From contig CM065802.1 of NCBI GenBank assembly GCA_033398695.1, positions 79,222,096-79,286,095 of the forward strand: DNA of 64,000 nucleotides. Direction: 5' to 3'. Position numbers and translations under genes: made by a program. The DNA comes from Orobanche coerulescens (Eukaryota; Streptophyta; Magnoliopsida; Lamiales; Orobanchaceae). Positions 21,995 to 34,276 of this stretch are shown piece by piece. The number at the start of each line of letters is the position of its first letter. The first letter of the stretch is position 1. Under the pieces are notes generated by a model. It made no database searches and was not told the DNA's origin. It saw nothing but the letters and a program-made list of their open reading frames with translations.

Positions 21995-24428
21995 TATAAC
22001 ACCCCAAACTAGGCGGACATTACAGTGCTGTGGACCCCCGACTGGGACCCACCTGGCGAATGAAGATTAATGAATTACACAATACAATGTAGTACCGAAC
22101 CACATTATGTCATCAATTACTCCGATGAGGACTTTCAAGTACAACACACCCATGAATACAGAATATATGTATATTTTATATGAAGATAAAATATACAACA
22201 CTAAATAAAATAAAAATCCAAACAGAACTGCAGCGGAAAAATACATAACAAATAAACATGAACAAATGAAGAGACTAGGGCCCCCTACTAGTATCACTGG
22301 GACTCCTTGCCGTCAACATTCTCTTCCCGTGCTTTTGCCTTGCCATGACCTAAAAACAATATCCCCAACGGGGTCAGTTACACAGAAAAACAATCCTTAA
22401 GAGTTGAACAAGCACAATCATTATATATATTAGTTATGAAATCAAGCTGAAGAGGGGCATCATAGTACGCCCGTAATGGGACGTGCAAGTGCACAAGACG
22501 AGTGTCCGGACACACCCGCACTTGTACCTAATTAGTCTCACGGAGGCATGTTACCGTGTACACAGTCCATTGTGTCGGTGAACCCATATCACATGACTAT
22601 CGTGTGCCCGACTAAAAATTCCACACATAACCATCCGACCACGCAATATGAACTCAGAAGGTCACACGAACAAAAGTGACCATGAAGAATATCAATGAAT
22701 AGAAAATCGACAAGGGTCAAGAATGACTCACCGAGATGAAATAATAATGACATGAATGATAGCTCACTGAAATGATTGGAACCGTCGTTCCTCATGAAAT
22801 GAATGATTAGTTTGATAATATAAATCTCGACATGATTAATACACTATGAATGAATTATGAATATGAATGAACAACAATGAAAGGAATGAGTATCCTTTTA
22901 ACCGAGTAAGAATTAACTTACACAATACCGGTGATGAAATATCATCTCTTGAACAAACGTCCTTAATGGAATTATCGGTCGCTCGAACAACCTTGAATAA
23001 CATAATTACCAACAAATGCTCAAAATACATATCAAGCAAGTTCACAACCAACTCAAAAGTCGATACAACAATATCCAAACTCATTGGGGCATTCGAACAA
23101 ATACGTTGCAAACATTCATCCTTTGATTATAACCAATCCCAAATATATCAAAACCAAACTCAAAATTAGTAGTTCAACCCCAACAAAACATCATCAATAC
23201 AATCAAATAATCTAATAGGAATACTCCATTCGAGATTACGACAACATCTAGTCGAAACCCCAAAAATCCCAAAGTCAACCCTTAGGGTTCTTGAATAATT
23301 CTCCAAATATTCAACAAATCCGAAAAACACACCAATAAATACATAGGAATACAAGCATCCATGGTAGATAATCCATTTCTAACATATTCCAGCATAATAG
23401 CAAGCTAACTTGAAGAGATCGGAAGGAAAACACTCAAATCCCAAAATTCTAGATTCAAGAAGTGTTTACCTTGATTTGGTGAGTTGGAGAAGATTAAATG
23501 ATGATTAATCCGAAATAGAAGCATGAAGATGTTGATAGTTGATTGCAGCTCGAAAAGATATTCTCAAATCGTCCAAAATCGCCCAAAATCGCCCAAGGAA
23601 AGGAGGTGAGATGTGAAAATGCCGAAATTGGACTGAACTGTCCTATTTATACCTGGACCAGATTAGCATGCGCTAGCTACTGATATTAGCGTGCACTAGC
23701 AGGTCTACCGGGTAGTCCAGTACCCACTGCCTGCATCGTTAGCGTGCGCTACGTACCTTGGTAGCGTGCGCTAACGTCTCTTATTAGCATGTGTTAACCT
23801 TGTGTTAACGTGGGCTACCTGATGGTTGATGTCCAGAATACTGGAGTCCAGAACCTACTGTCCCAAAGTCTGATCGAGCCTTAGCGTGTGCTACCAAAAT
23901 AACTCTTGCGTACGCTACACCCACTCCTAGCATGCGCTAAGAATTTCCTGCCTCAGTCCAGTTCCTACTGGACTACCTGTTTCCAAAACGTTAGCGTGCG
24001 TTGATGAAGCGATAGCGTGCGCTACAACTCACAACTAGCGTACGCTATTTTCCATCATAGCGTGCACTACAAATCATCCAATCCAGTCCAGTGCCCACTG
24101 GACTGCTTGCCATAAATACACTAGTAGCGTACGCTAATAAAGTCCGATAGCGTGCGCTACCAGCACACAATTAGCACGCGCTAAGAATAGTATGTAGCGT
24201 ACGCTACTCAATATACACAGGCTACCAACGACGAAAATGATAATATTCTCGACTCGAATCTTAAACAATGATGAAAGGCGAATGATAACTGATCCAAGGT
24301 TCCAAATACACCAAACGGTGAACATACTGAACGAACATGAATGATGAATAACTATCAATGAGTGAAAAAAAATATACTGAGTGACAATTACTGAATGATA
24401 ATAAATGAAATTACAACCGGGTATTACA
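21995..24428 (-). repeat. Tek2 3' LTR
   Basis: 2.43 kb, ends gtattaca. TATA (minus TATAAATA) at 23644-23651 and palindrome array at 23663-24208. Confidence 0.92.
23663..24208 (-). repeat. Tek2 3' LTR palindrome array in U3
   Basis: TAGCGTGCGCTA-like words, several with CpG converted (tagcatgcgcta, tagcgtgcacta, tagcacgcgcta), plus TAGCGTACGCTA forms. GTCCAG/CTGGAC inverted repeats are interspersed. Confidence 0.88.
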
Positions 24429-24430
24429 TA

Positions 24431-24449
24431 CTCCCCTCCTTAAAAGAGT
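24431..24449 (-). other. Tek2 polypurine tract
   Basis: Minus strand reads CTCTTTTAAGGAGGGGAG next to the 3' LTR. Confidence 0.82.
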
Positions 24450-24464
24450 TTCGTCCTCGAAACT

Positions 24465-26040
24465 AAGGGTCAAACAATTCGGGATAACTCTCCCGCATAC
24501 TATCTTCGGTTTCCCAAGTAGCCTCTTAGACTCCATGTATAGACCACTAAACCTTAACCAAAGGAATCGTCTTGTTCCTCAACTGTTTGATTCGTCGCTC
24601 TAAGATTCGTAGAGAACGCTCCTCGTACGTCTGATCATCCGCAATCTTGATTTCATCGAACTGAAGTATATGACTAGGGTAGGCAACATACTTCCGTAAT
24701 TGAGAGACATGAAATACATTATGAATTCGGCTCAAGGCTAGAGGTAAAGCCAATCGATAAGACAGATAGCCTACTCTATCCAAAATCTCAAATGGTCTAA
24801 TGAATCTTGGACTCAACTTTCCTTTCCTCCCGAAACGGAAAATACCTCGACTCGGGGATACCTTGACCAAGATGTGGTCACCTGTCTCGAACTCTAATGG
24901 TGGACGATGATTTTCGGCATATGATTTTTCCGACTCTGAGCGATCAACAAATGACTCCTGATCAAAGCTACCTTCTCGCAAGCGGCTATAAGCATATCAG
25001 GCTCAGTGCTGATTGATTCTGATAAGTCATCCCAGTATAAGGGAGATCGACAATGACGACCGTATAAGGCCTCGTAAGGTGCCATCTAAATCGAAGCATG
25101 CCAACTATTATTATACGTGAACTCGGTAAATGGCTTCCCAATCATCTTTCCAATCGAGGACGCATGCCCTCAACATGTCCTCTAACGTCTGAATAGTTCT
25201 CTCTGGTTGTCCGTCGGAGTGAGGGTGAAAAGCCATGCTGAAATTGAGCTGAGTTCCCATAGCACAATGAACATATTTCCAGAAATACGACACAAATCGC
25301 CCGTCACGATCTGAAACGATACTTTTTGGGGTACCGTTCAATCTCACGATCTCTTTGATGAACAACTGGGCAAGCCTATCGGGACCCCACGTATCCTTAA
25401 TCTCAAGGAAATGAGCTGACTTAGTTAAACAGTCCACAATTACCCAAATTGTATTCATGCCACGCTGACTCATCAGCAAACTCGTGATGAAGTCTATTGA
25501 TATATCCTCCCACTTCCATTCCGGAATAGGAAGCGGTTTCAGCATAGCCACCGGTCGCTGATGTTCTACCTTGACTTGCTGACAGGTCAGACATCTCGAA
25601 ACAAATTATATGACTTCTTGCTTCATATTACTCCACCAGTAATTTTGTTTCAAGTCCTTGTACATTTTGCTAGACCCTGGATGAATAGAATAAGGGGTAG
25701 CATGGGCCTCTCTCAAAATCGAGTTTTTCAACTCGTCATCCGCCGGAATGCAAAGCCGGTTCTTAAATCGCAAAAGTCCATCCTCATGGACCACAAATCC
25801 AGGGGCTTTCCCCTGAGCCACATCCTCTCGGAGGCTCAACAAAAATGGGTCTGAACCCTGATTCATTTTGATCACTACCTCAAGTGGCGATGAAATCTCT
25901 AACATGCAAAGTTTCCCTTGAACTCGCTGTAACCAAACCTCGATCTCATGCTTTAGGAACTCCTGTTTAATCTCCTTCTAAACGGTTAAACGAGCAAGCA
26001 TTTGCTCCTAAACGGACTTACGACTCAAGGCATCGGCAAC
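24465..26040 (-). pseudogene. Tek2 integrase and chromodomain remnant
   Basis: The zinc-binding part is in ORF 25905-25606 ([15 protein letters not shown]). A stop and frameshift fall before the CLTCQQVK block near 25580. The catalytic core is in ORF 25551-25111 (DFITSLLMSQRG, then SIVSDRDGRF and DGQPERTIQTLEDML), better preserved here than in Tek1. The C-terminal part is split over 25085-24894 (ALYGRHCRSP) and 24981-24547 (LSPRFIRPFEILDRV, HNVFHVSQLRKY), overlapping in different frames. The chromodomain is cut by a stop after TIPLVKV, and the EATWETED block lies beyond it in another frame near 24500. Not functional. Confidence 0.85.
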
Positions 26041-27140
26041 AATATTCGCCTTACCCGAGTGATATGTCTCTCAATATCTTAATCTTTAATCAGTTCCAGC
26101 CACCGTCTCTGGTGCATATTTAACTCCTTCTGAGTAAATATATACTTCAAACTCTTATGATCGGTGAAAATCTGACAGGTGACGTCATATAGATAATGAT
26201 GCCAAATCTTCAATGCGAATACCACGGCCGCTAGCTCCAGGACATGGGTCGGATAGTTGACCTCATAAGGTCTCAGTTGCCACGAAGCATAGGCAATCAA
26301 TTTACCGTTCTTCATTAATACACATCCGAGACCTTGTCCGAATGCGTCACTATAAACCACGAATCCTTCTGTCCCTTGTGGTAAGGAAAGGACAGGCAGT
26401 GAGATTAAACGATTCTTGAGCTCCTCAAAACTCCGTTGACACGCGCCAGACCACGTGTATTTCTTATCCTTCCACAAAAGGTTTGTCATAGGTTGAGCGA
26501 TTTTAGAAAATCCTTCCACAAATCGCCGATAATAACCAGCTAATCCGAGAAAACTTCGGATTTCCTTAATATTCTTTGGAGGTTGCCAATCTCAGATAGC
26601 CTCCTTCTTCTGAGAGTCGACATGTACTCCATCTGATGAAATTACATGTCCGAGAAATGTCACCTCAGACATCCAGAATTCACATTTTGAAAACTTTCTA
26701 TAGAGTTGCTCTCGTCTCAACACGTCGAGAACCTGGTGAAGGTGAATTTCGTGCTCCTCTCGGTCACGAGAATAAATAAAAATGTCATATATGAAAACAA
26801 CCACGAACCGGTCTAAATAGTTGATGAAAACTTGGTTCATCAACTCCATGAATACAGCAGGTGCATTAGTTAACCCAAACGGCATCACCACAAACTCGTA
26901 ATGACCATAGCGTGTTCGAAATGCCGTTCTAGCAATGTCCGACTCCTGAATTCGTAACTGATGATACCCAGATCTCAAATCGATCTTGGAAAATACCTAA
27001 GCTCCCTGAAGTTGATCCAAAATATCATCGATGCGGGGTAGGGGATATTTATTCTTGATCTTCACCCTGTTCAGCTCTCGTTAATCAATGCACAAGCGAA
27101 AAGAACCATCCTTATTCTTGACAAATAACACGGGTCCTCC
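26041..27140 (-). pseudogene. Tek2 reverse transcriptase and RNase H
   Basis: RT fingers and palm lie in 26978-26592: [29 protein letters not shown] and the catalytic block reading [10 protein letters not shown]. The expected Asp-Asp is Tyr-Asp, so polymerase activity should be lost. A stop precedes DWQPPKN near 26590. The RNase H domain is in ORF 26519-26079, with the connection segment [11 protein letters not shown], then [26 protein letters not shown] and [11 protein letters not shown]. Upstream, 27000-27140 has LCIDRELN-type blocks interrupted by a stop. The neighbouring protease and integrase fragments match canonical gypsy order. Confidence 0.85.
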
Positions 27141-27812
27141 CCACGGATATACACTCGGTTGGATATAACCATTCTCGGTCAATTCCTTCAGTTGATTCGT
27201 CAATTCCTACATTTTAGTAGGGGCCATACGATAGGGTGCTTTCGATATTGGAGATGTATCGAGCTCCAACTCTATCGTGAATTCCACATCTCTCTGCGGA
27301 GGTAAACCATGTAACTCGTCTGGAAATACATCGGCATATTCTCTCACTACAGGAATATCCACCAACATCACTGATGATTTCTCGGTCTTGGTCATATAGC
27401 ACCAATAACCAACACACCCCTGATTGAGTAATTTCACTTCTTTTATCATACTGATAAGTCTTCCGGAACAGCTGGGATTGCTCCCCTGAAATACATACTC
27501 GACTCCATCGTCTGAAATAATAGTGACCATATGCTTATGGACACTAAGGACGGCATCGTGATGATCCATCCAATCAATACCCAAAATAACGTCATCTCTA
27601 GGTAAATCTACCACGATCAGGTCTGCCAACCAATCACGACCATGAAGCTGAATCGGACAACTCTTAATCTCACGATCTCCGATAATTCTTCTACCGTCAG
27701 GTAGTCCAATGATATAAGGTTCACAACTAGTAGCACTATCCAGATGAAGTCTACTCAAGCATGACTCGGAAATGAATGAATGCGATGCACCAGTATCAAA
27801 AAGGGTACACAC
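27141..27812 (-). pseudogene. Tek2 protease and linker to RT
   Basis: A 201-residue open frame, 27812-27207. Retropepsin motif FDTGASHSFIS near the N-terminus with the catalytic Asp intact, then GLPDGRRI, DVILGIDWMDHHDA (flap and second hydrophobic strand) and the linker VREYADVFPDELHGLPPQRD. It ends APYRMAPTKM at a stop just before the RT domain. This is the best preserved coding block of the element and shows what Tek1 has lost to its tandem repeat. The protease would mature Gag-Pol inside the particle. Confidence 0.85.
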
Positions 27813-29154
27813 AGGTTGAGATAAAATTTCGAGTGTACCATTCGGGCCTCCGGATCGTCGGCTCTCTTCATCTTATAAACTCGGGGCTTGCCAGCCCCGG
27901 AACCGGATGCTCCAATCTGATAGCTGTGGGCTCCGTCTTTGAGTGGCCTGATTCTGAACCGTTGACTGCTGCGGGTCCTGAGATATCGCCGGAGGTTTGG
28001 AGTCTCTTCGGCAGAAACAGGCCTTATGCCCAGCAATCCCACAGTTATTACACGTAATAGTCTGCCGCGGGCACTTAGTGCTGAAATGACCCTGTTCTCC
28101 ATAGTTGAAACAGGTGATGGCCGAACTGGCCATTCGGGACTGAGATTTCGCAGGTTTCGGTGCCATAGGAGGTCACTCAAAGAAAGTAGAGCCCGTACGA
28201 GGCTTCTTGAAGTCGCCTGACTGCCTTCGAACCGATTACACTTCTTTGATTTTGTTGCCCGAAGATGAAGTTTGATTCTTAGAAAATTCCTTAGCAGTAA
28301 ACGCATTAGCAAGAGCTTTCTCGATGAATTCGGCCAGAGTGGTACAATGATGATTAAGCAATTGTAGCCGCATACGAGGTTTCAACCTCTTACTGAAGTA
28401 CTTGATCTTATCCGCCTCCGAGTGGATAAGAGATGAGGCGAATGGAAGTAGCTCCTGAAATTTCTCGGCAATGGCAAGAACATCTTCCGTTGAGGGGTCG
28501 GGACTTAGTAACATTCGACAGCTTGGCCTCCCTGAGTGGGGCCAGATAATATCTTTCCATCACGAGAGTCTTGAACTGGTCCCACGTACAAGATCCATCG
28601 GTGGGCTTCAGAGATAACCACTAAGAGTGAGCGCTCTTACCCAGATAGTAAGCCACGACTGAAACATTGTGCCCTTCGGTACACTCCACCATAGCAAACA
28701 ACTTCTCAAAATGTTCAAGCCAGTGAATAATATCCGACGGCTCAGATGAGCCCTCGAAAGTAGGTGGCCTCTGGCAAGAGATGTCGTTGATGATACTGCT
28801 CACACTCCTCTCTTGCCTCTGAGGTGGCGGTGGAGGGGCTTGTTGAGCCTGAGTGGCTGAGTTCTGCATCGTCTCCATCAGACATGCCATCTGAGTCATT
28901 TGGGCCATCATGCCCTGCATAAAAGTGAGAGGATCAACTCGGACACCTTCCGATTGGGCTATGTCTCGGGTACGACTTCTTGACGTTGAATGATTATCTC
29001 CAGGTGAATGTGTGGCAGCATCGCTGCTCGTCGAATTGACATTATTCCTTGCGTTCGCACGAGTATTCATTCGATCTCCTGGGTTTCGGCCTACACCGCA
29101 ACCACTTCCCTTGCGTCCTCTGCCAACTCGATCCATACTAAAGGTAGGGAACAC
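27813..29154 (-). pseudogene. Tek2 gag
   Basis: N-terminal frame 29154-28621: basic GRGRKGSG start, Asn/Ser-rich linker, a Met-rich helix (MAQMTQMACLMETMQ), a Pro/Gln run, then capsid residues including PPTFEGSSEPSDIIHWLEHF. A stop replaces the expected Trp after LGKSAHS. The capsid continues in other frames and in 28514-28236 (EKFQELLPFA, FSKRLKPRMRLQLLNHHC). Two zinc knuckles follow at 28166-27990: the first reads CFNYGEQGHFSTKC, with the second Cys changed to Tyr, and the second is CNNCGIAGHKACFC. At least two frameshifts and a nonsense codon make it inactive. Confidence 0.85.
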
Positions 29155-29620
29155 ATGATAATTATAGATCTCGTATGAATATCACATTATGATTAAGTTA
29201 TAAAATGATAATAATGAGCATACGCGCTCTAACACAATGATTGCATGAAGAATTAACTGAGGTGACATGATTATTTTATGAAATTCTTGAAATGGTTATC
29301 TTGAACAAGTTAACAAGATTGATAATACGATCCACAAGATCGACAACTGAATAATGAGATTGACTGAGTGATGAATGAATTAACATGATACGGCAAGATC
29401 CACAAGAAAATGATGAATGAGGATTGTTGACTAATGAATGATGAATGAGTGATTCTTATTGCCAGAAGTTATACCATGGCGTCAGAAATCATACTGTTTC
29501 CTTGGTCTGAGGGGCTTGGCGCTTGCACAGGTTACACGTGACGCGGAAGTCCAATAATACTAGTCTGATGAACGATGATATCAAACGAGACATGACTCGG
29601 AAGGTAGTATTCAAAACTAC
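29155..29620 (-). other. Tek2 gag leader, no gene seen
   Basis: AT-rich untranslated region similar to 17766-18186 of Tek1; gaatgatgaatgag-type simple words. No ORF supported. Confidence 0.7.
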
Positions 29621-29632
29621 GCTCCGATACCA
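29621..29632 (-). other. Tek2 primer-binding site
   Basis: Minus strand TGGTATCGGAGC, initiator tRNA-Met type, same as Tek1. Confidence 0.88.
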
Positions 29633-31256
29633 ACTCCGTAACACCCTAAACTAGGCAGACATTACAGTGCCGTGGACCACCGACTGGGACCCACCCGGCG
29701 AATGAAGATTAATGAATTACACAATACAATGTAGTACCGAACCACATTATGTCATCAAGTAATCTGATGAGGAGTTTCAAGTAAAACACACCCATGAATA
29801 CAGAATACATGTATGTTTTATATGAAGATAAAATATACAACACTGAATGAAATAAAAATCCAAACAGAACTGCAGCGGAAAAATACATGACAAAGAAACA
29901 TGAACAAATGAAGAGACTGGGGGCCCCTACTAGTATCACTGGGACTCCTCGCCGTCAACGTTCTCTTCCCGTGCTTTTGCCTTGCCATGAACTAAAAACA
30001 ATATCCCCAATGGGGTCAGTTATACAGAACAACAATTCTCAAGAGTTGAACAAGCACAATCATTATATATATTAGTTATGGAATCAAGCTGAAGAGAGGC
30101 ATCATAGTACGCCCGTAATGGGATGTGCAAGTGCACAAGATGAGTGTCCGGACACACCTGCATTTGTACCTAATTAGTCTCACAGAGGCATGTTACCGTG
30201 TGCATAGTTCATTGTGTCAGTGTGCCTGACTAAAAATTCCACACATAACCACCCGGACATGCAATATGAACCCAGGAGGTCACACGAACAAAAGTGGCCA
30301 TGAAGAATATCAATGAATAGAAAATCGACAAGGGTCAAGAATGACTCACCGAGATGAAATAATAATGAAATTGAATGATAGCTCACTAAAATGATTGGAA
30401 CCGTCCTTCCTCGTTAAATAAATGACTAGTTTGATAATTATAAATCTCGACATGATTAATACGCTATGACTGAATTATGAATATGAATGAACAACTACGA
30501 AAGGAATGAGTATCCTTTTAACCGAGTAAGAATTAACTTACACAATATCGGTGATGAAATATCCTCTCTCGAACAAACGTCCTTAGTGGAATTATCGGTC
30601 GCTCGAACAACCTTGAATAACATAATTACCAACAAACGCTCAAAATACGTGTCAAGCAAGTTCACAACCAACTCAAAAATCGATACAACAATATCCAAAC
30701 TCATTGGGGCATTCGAACAAATACGTTGCAAACATTCATCCTTTGATTATAACCAATCCCAAATATATCGAAACCAAACTCCAAAATGAGTAGTTCAACT
30801 CCAACAAAACATCATCAATACAATCAAATAATCCGATAGGAATACTCCATTCGAGATTACGACTACATCTAGTCGAAACCCCAAAAATCCCATAGTCAAC
30901 CCTTAGGGTGTTCTTGAATAATTCTCTAAATATTCAACAAATCCAAAAAATACACCAATAAATACGTAGGAATACAAGCATCCATGGTAGATAATCCATT
31001 TCTAACGTATTCCAACATAATAGCAAGCTAACTTGAAGAGATCGGAAGGAAAACACTCAAATCCCAAAATTCTAGATTCAAGAAATCTTTACCTTGATTT
31101 TGTGAGTTGGAGAAGATCAAATGATGATTAATCCAAACTAGAAGCTTGAAGATGTTTATAGTTGATTGCAGCTCGAAAAGATCTTCTCAAATCGTCCAAA
31201 ATCACCCAAGGAAAGGAGGTGAGATGCGAAAATGCCGATAATGGACTGAACTGTCC

Positions 31257-31264
31257 TATTTATA
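31257..31264 (-). promoter_or_regulatory. Tek2 5' LTR TATA box
   Basis: TATAAATA on the minus strand, 12 bp from the palindrome array. Confidence 0.6.
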
Positions 31265-31275
31265 CCTGGACCAGA

Positions 31276-31821
31276 TTAGCGTGCGCTAGCTACTGATATT
31301 AGCGTGTGCTAGCGGGTCCACCGAGTAGTCCAGTACCCACTGCCTGCATTGTTAGCATGCACTACGTACCTTGGTAGCATGCGCTAACGTCTCTTATTAG
31401 CATGCATTAACCTTGTGTTAACGTGCGCTACCTGATGGTTGATGTCCAGAATACTGGAGTCCAGAACCTACTACCCCAAAGTCTGATCGAGCCTTAGTGC
31501 ACGCTACCAAAATAACTCTTGCGTACGCTACACCCGCTCCTAGCGTGCGCTAAGAATTTCCTGCCACAGTCTAGTTCCTACTGGACTGCGTGTCTCCAAA
31601 ACGTTAGCGTGCGTTGATGAAGCGATAGCATGCACTACAACTTACAACTAGCGTACGCTATTTTCCAGTCATAGCGTGCGCTACAAATCATCCAATCCAG
31701 TCTAGTGCGCACTGGATTGCTTGCCACAAATACACTTGTATCGTGCGCTAATAAAGTCCGATAGCGTGCGCTACCAGAACACAATTAGCGCGGGCTAAGA
31801 ATAGTATGTAGCGTGCACTAC
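31276..31821 (-). repeat. Tek2 5' LTR palindrome array in U3
   Basis: Array of TAGCGTGCGCTA variants; many CpG sites decayed to TpG or CpA relative to the other LTR (for example gttagcatgcactac here against gttagcgtgcgctac at about 23738). Confidence 0.88.
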
Positions 31822-32047
31822 TCAATATACACAGGCTACCAACGAAGAATATGATAATATTATCGACTCGAATCTCAAACAATGATGAAAGGCGAATGAT
31901 AACTGATCCAAGGTTCCAAATGCACCAAACGGTGAACACAATGAACGAACATGAATGATGAATAACTATCAGTGACTGGAAAAAAAATTACTGAGTGACA
32001 ATTACTGAATGATAATAAATGAAATTGCAACTGGGTATTACACCTAT

Positions 32048-32236
32048 CTCCTTATCTCCATAAGAAGTGAATGTTTGCTCTTAAATGCAAGGACTATTAT
32101 TTGATATACCAAATCACAATGCCTCTACAATAATATAGAAATAATAAATGCCTTATTTAATATTATATTCATAATTACAATACAATGCTCTCACTCTCTC
32201 ATCCCCTGAGTGGCATTCGAGGGCATATTCCTAACA
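32048..32236 (-). repeat. Cop3 3' LTR, piece 4 (U3 start)
   Basis: On the minus strand begins TGTTAGGAATATGCCCTCG immediately after the polypurine tract. This is the 5' end of the LTR split by TG1, Tek1 and Tek2. Confidence 0.85.
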
Positions 32237-32250
32237 ATCTCCCACTTGCA
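32237..32250 (-). other. Cop3 polypurine tract
   Basis: Minus strand TGCAAGTGGGAGAT next to the LTR, typical of copia elements; sets the LTR boundary at 32236. Confidence 0.88.
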
Positions 32251-32251
32251 C

Positions 32252-34276
32252 TCAATGCCACAAACTGTGGTATCTAATACCTATACTCTCTAGATGTCTC
32301 TCTAAGAGCTTCTGAGATAGTGGCTTGGTAAGCGGATCAACAACGTTATTTGTTGTGTCTACTCTTTGCAGTATAACATTCTCTTCCTGAACTATTTGTC
32401 TTACAAAATGATATTTTCTCGCAATATGTTTGGTGTTGTGGTGAGCCCTCGGCTCCTTAGCCTGTGCAACAGCTCCATCGTTGTCACAAAATAGTATCAC
32501 CGGCTTCTCTACATTAGGAACCACTTGAAGTTCCTCAGTGAACTTCTTAACCCAAAAAGATTCTTTAGCAGCCTCCGTGTCTGCCTGATATTTGGCTTGA
32601 CATGTAGAGATTGCAGTCGAGCTTTTCTTGGCAAGAGACTGCCCCACTGCTCAGAGTAAAGATATACCCTGATGTGGACATCTGAGCATCCATGTCCCCC
32701 AAAAAATATGATTCTGTATAACCCATCACTCTAAGTTCTCCACCGCCGTATGTAAGAACCAAGTCTTTAGTCCTCTTTAGGTACGTAAGAATGTTCTTCA
32801 CAGCAGTCTAATGTTCCTGCCCTGTATTTGAGTGAAACCGACTTACTATGCTCACAGTATTGACAGTGTCCGGTCTAGTGCAAAATACATGAGGCTACCA
32901 ACTGCCGAAGCATAAGGTACCTTGCTCATTTTCTTTCTGTCTTCCTCACTTTTAGGACACATCTCTAAGGAAAGTTTTGCACCATGTTGCATAGGTAGGA
33001 ACCCTCTTTTAGAATTTTCCATCCAAAATTATTTCAGGATCTTTTCTATATATAGAGCTTGAGAAAGACCTAATATTCTTTTCGCTCTATCCCGTTAAAG
33101 GAGAATACCCAGAATATAGGTAGCTTCTGCCAAGTCTTTCATTGAGAACTCTTTACAAAGCCAAGCTTTCACAGAACTAAGCATTACTACGTTGTTTTCT
33201 ATAAGTAGAATGTCATCCACATATAGTATTAAGAATGCAATTTTACTTCCACTAACCTTCTTGTAAATACACGGCTCCTCCATATTTTGGACAAAATTAA
33301 ACTCTTTGACTATCTCGTTCCTCCATATTTTGGACAAAATTAAACTCTTTGACTATCTCGTTAAAACAAAGATTCTAACTTTGCGAAGCTTGCTTCAGTC
33401 CATAAATGACATGATGAAGTTTGCATATTTTATGAATATTGGTTTCAGATATGAATCCTTTAGGCTGTTCCATGTAAATCTCCTCCTCGAGGAATCCATT
33501 TAGAAATACCGTTTTCACATCCATTTGCCATATTTCATAATCTATTAGCAAGGATCATGCTAATAGACTTAATCATAGCTATAGGCGAGAAGGTCTCGAA
33601 ATAATCGATTTCTTCTCTTTGGGAATAAACCTTTGCCACAAGCCTAGCCTTATAAGCATCAATCTTGACATTTCTACCAGTCTTTCTTTTATAGATCCAT
33701 TCATTTCCAATAAGCACCATGCCTTTAGGACAATCTACTAAAATCAAGACCTGATTAGCATGTATCGACTCTATCTCAGCTTTCATAGCTTCTTGCCACT
33801 TGACGGAGTCAACATCTACCATCGCTTGATCGTATGTAGAAGGATCATTCTCATTACTGCTTTCTGTCATCTCATGGTCACCCAGTTCCTCTTAATGCAG
33901 ATAGCCGTACCTCTCAGGTAATTGAGAAATTCTACTAGACTTGCGAGGTTGTGTTTGAATTCAGAAGTTTCGGTTCTAATATCTTGCAAAGATATCTCAT
34001 TTGGTATTTCTTTTATTTCTTCCAAAGAAATATTTCAACCTGCACCTCCTTCGTGAATGAACTCATTTTCGAGGAAGTGTGTTTGTAAAGCAATGATGAT
34101 CCTATGATCTTCGTGCATGTAGAATAAATATCCTGTGGAATCCCCTGGATATCCTATGAAACAACCTTTCACAGACCTAGCTTCCAATTTCTCTACTTTA
34201 GTCTTCTTGACATAAGCAGGGCATCCCCAAATCCTAATGTGATTAAGACTTGGTTTCCTACCTCTCCACATCACGT
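32252..34276 (-). pseudogene. Cop3 pol remnant: integrase C-terminus, RT, RNase H
   Basis: Minus-strand copia pol. ORF 34274-34035 is the integrase C-terminal part (KPSLNHIRIWGCPAYV, then SVKGCFIGYPGDSTGY). RT starts in 33870-33535 (WQEAMKAEIESIHANQV, YKARLVAKVYSQ) and continues in 33337-33095 with the catalytic LYVDDILLIENN. RNase H follows in 32801-32565 (YLKRTKDLVLTYGG) and 32647-32252 (STAISTCQAKYQADTEAAKE, DNDGAVAQAKEPRAHHNTKHI), ending at a stop before the polypurine tract. A 43-bp tandem duplication at 33276-33361 breaks the RT frame. Everything upstream (gag, protease, integrase core, 5' LTR) is missing at a junction near 34277. Confidence 0.88.
33276..33361. repeat. 43-bp tandem duplication inside Cop3 RT
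   Basis: tcctccatattttggacaaa starts at 33276 and again at 33319, two near-identical 43-bp units. 43 is not a multiple of 3, so the copy frameshifts RT. Confidence 0.92.

Larger units (their letters stand above)
21995..32042 (-). mobile_element. Tek2: Ty3/gypsy chromovirus, Tekay/Del-like
   Basis: A 10.0-kb element of the same family as Tek1 but a distinct subfamily. LTRs 21995-24428 and 29637-32042, minus strand, perfect TSD cctat at 21990-21994 and 32043-32047. The gag capsid region missing from Tek1 is present. All ORFs carry frameshifts or stops, and the second RT catalytic block is mutated. The LTR terminal dinucleotides have decayed (tg to ta and cg). Confidence 0.92.
29637..32042 (-). 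repeat. Tek2 5' LTR
   Basis: 2.41 kb. Palindrome array at 31276-31821 and TATA at 31257-31264. The terminal TG is decayed to cg. Confidence 0.92.
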
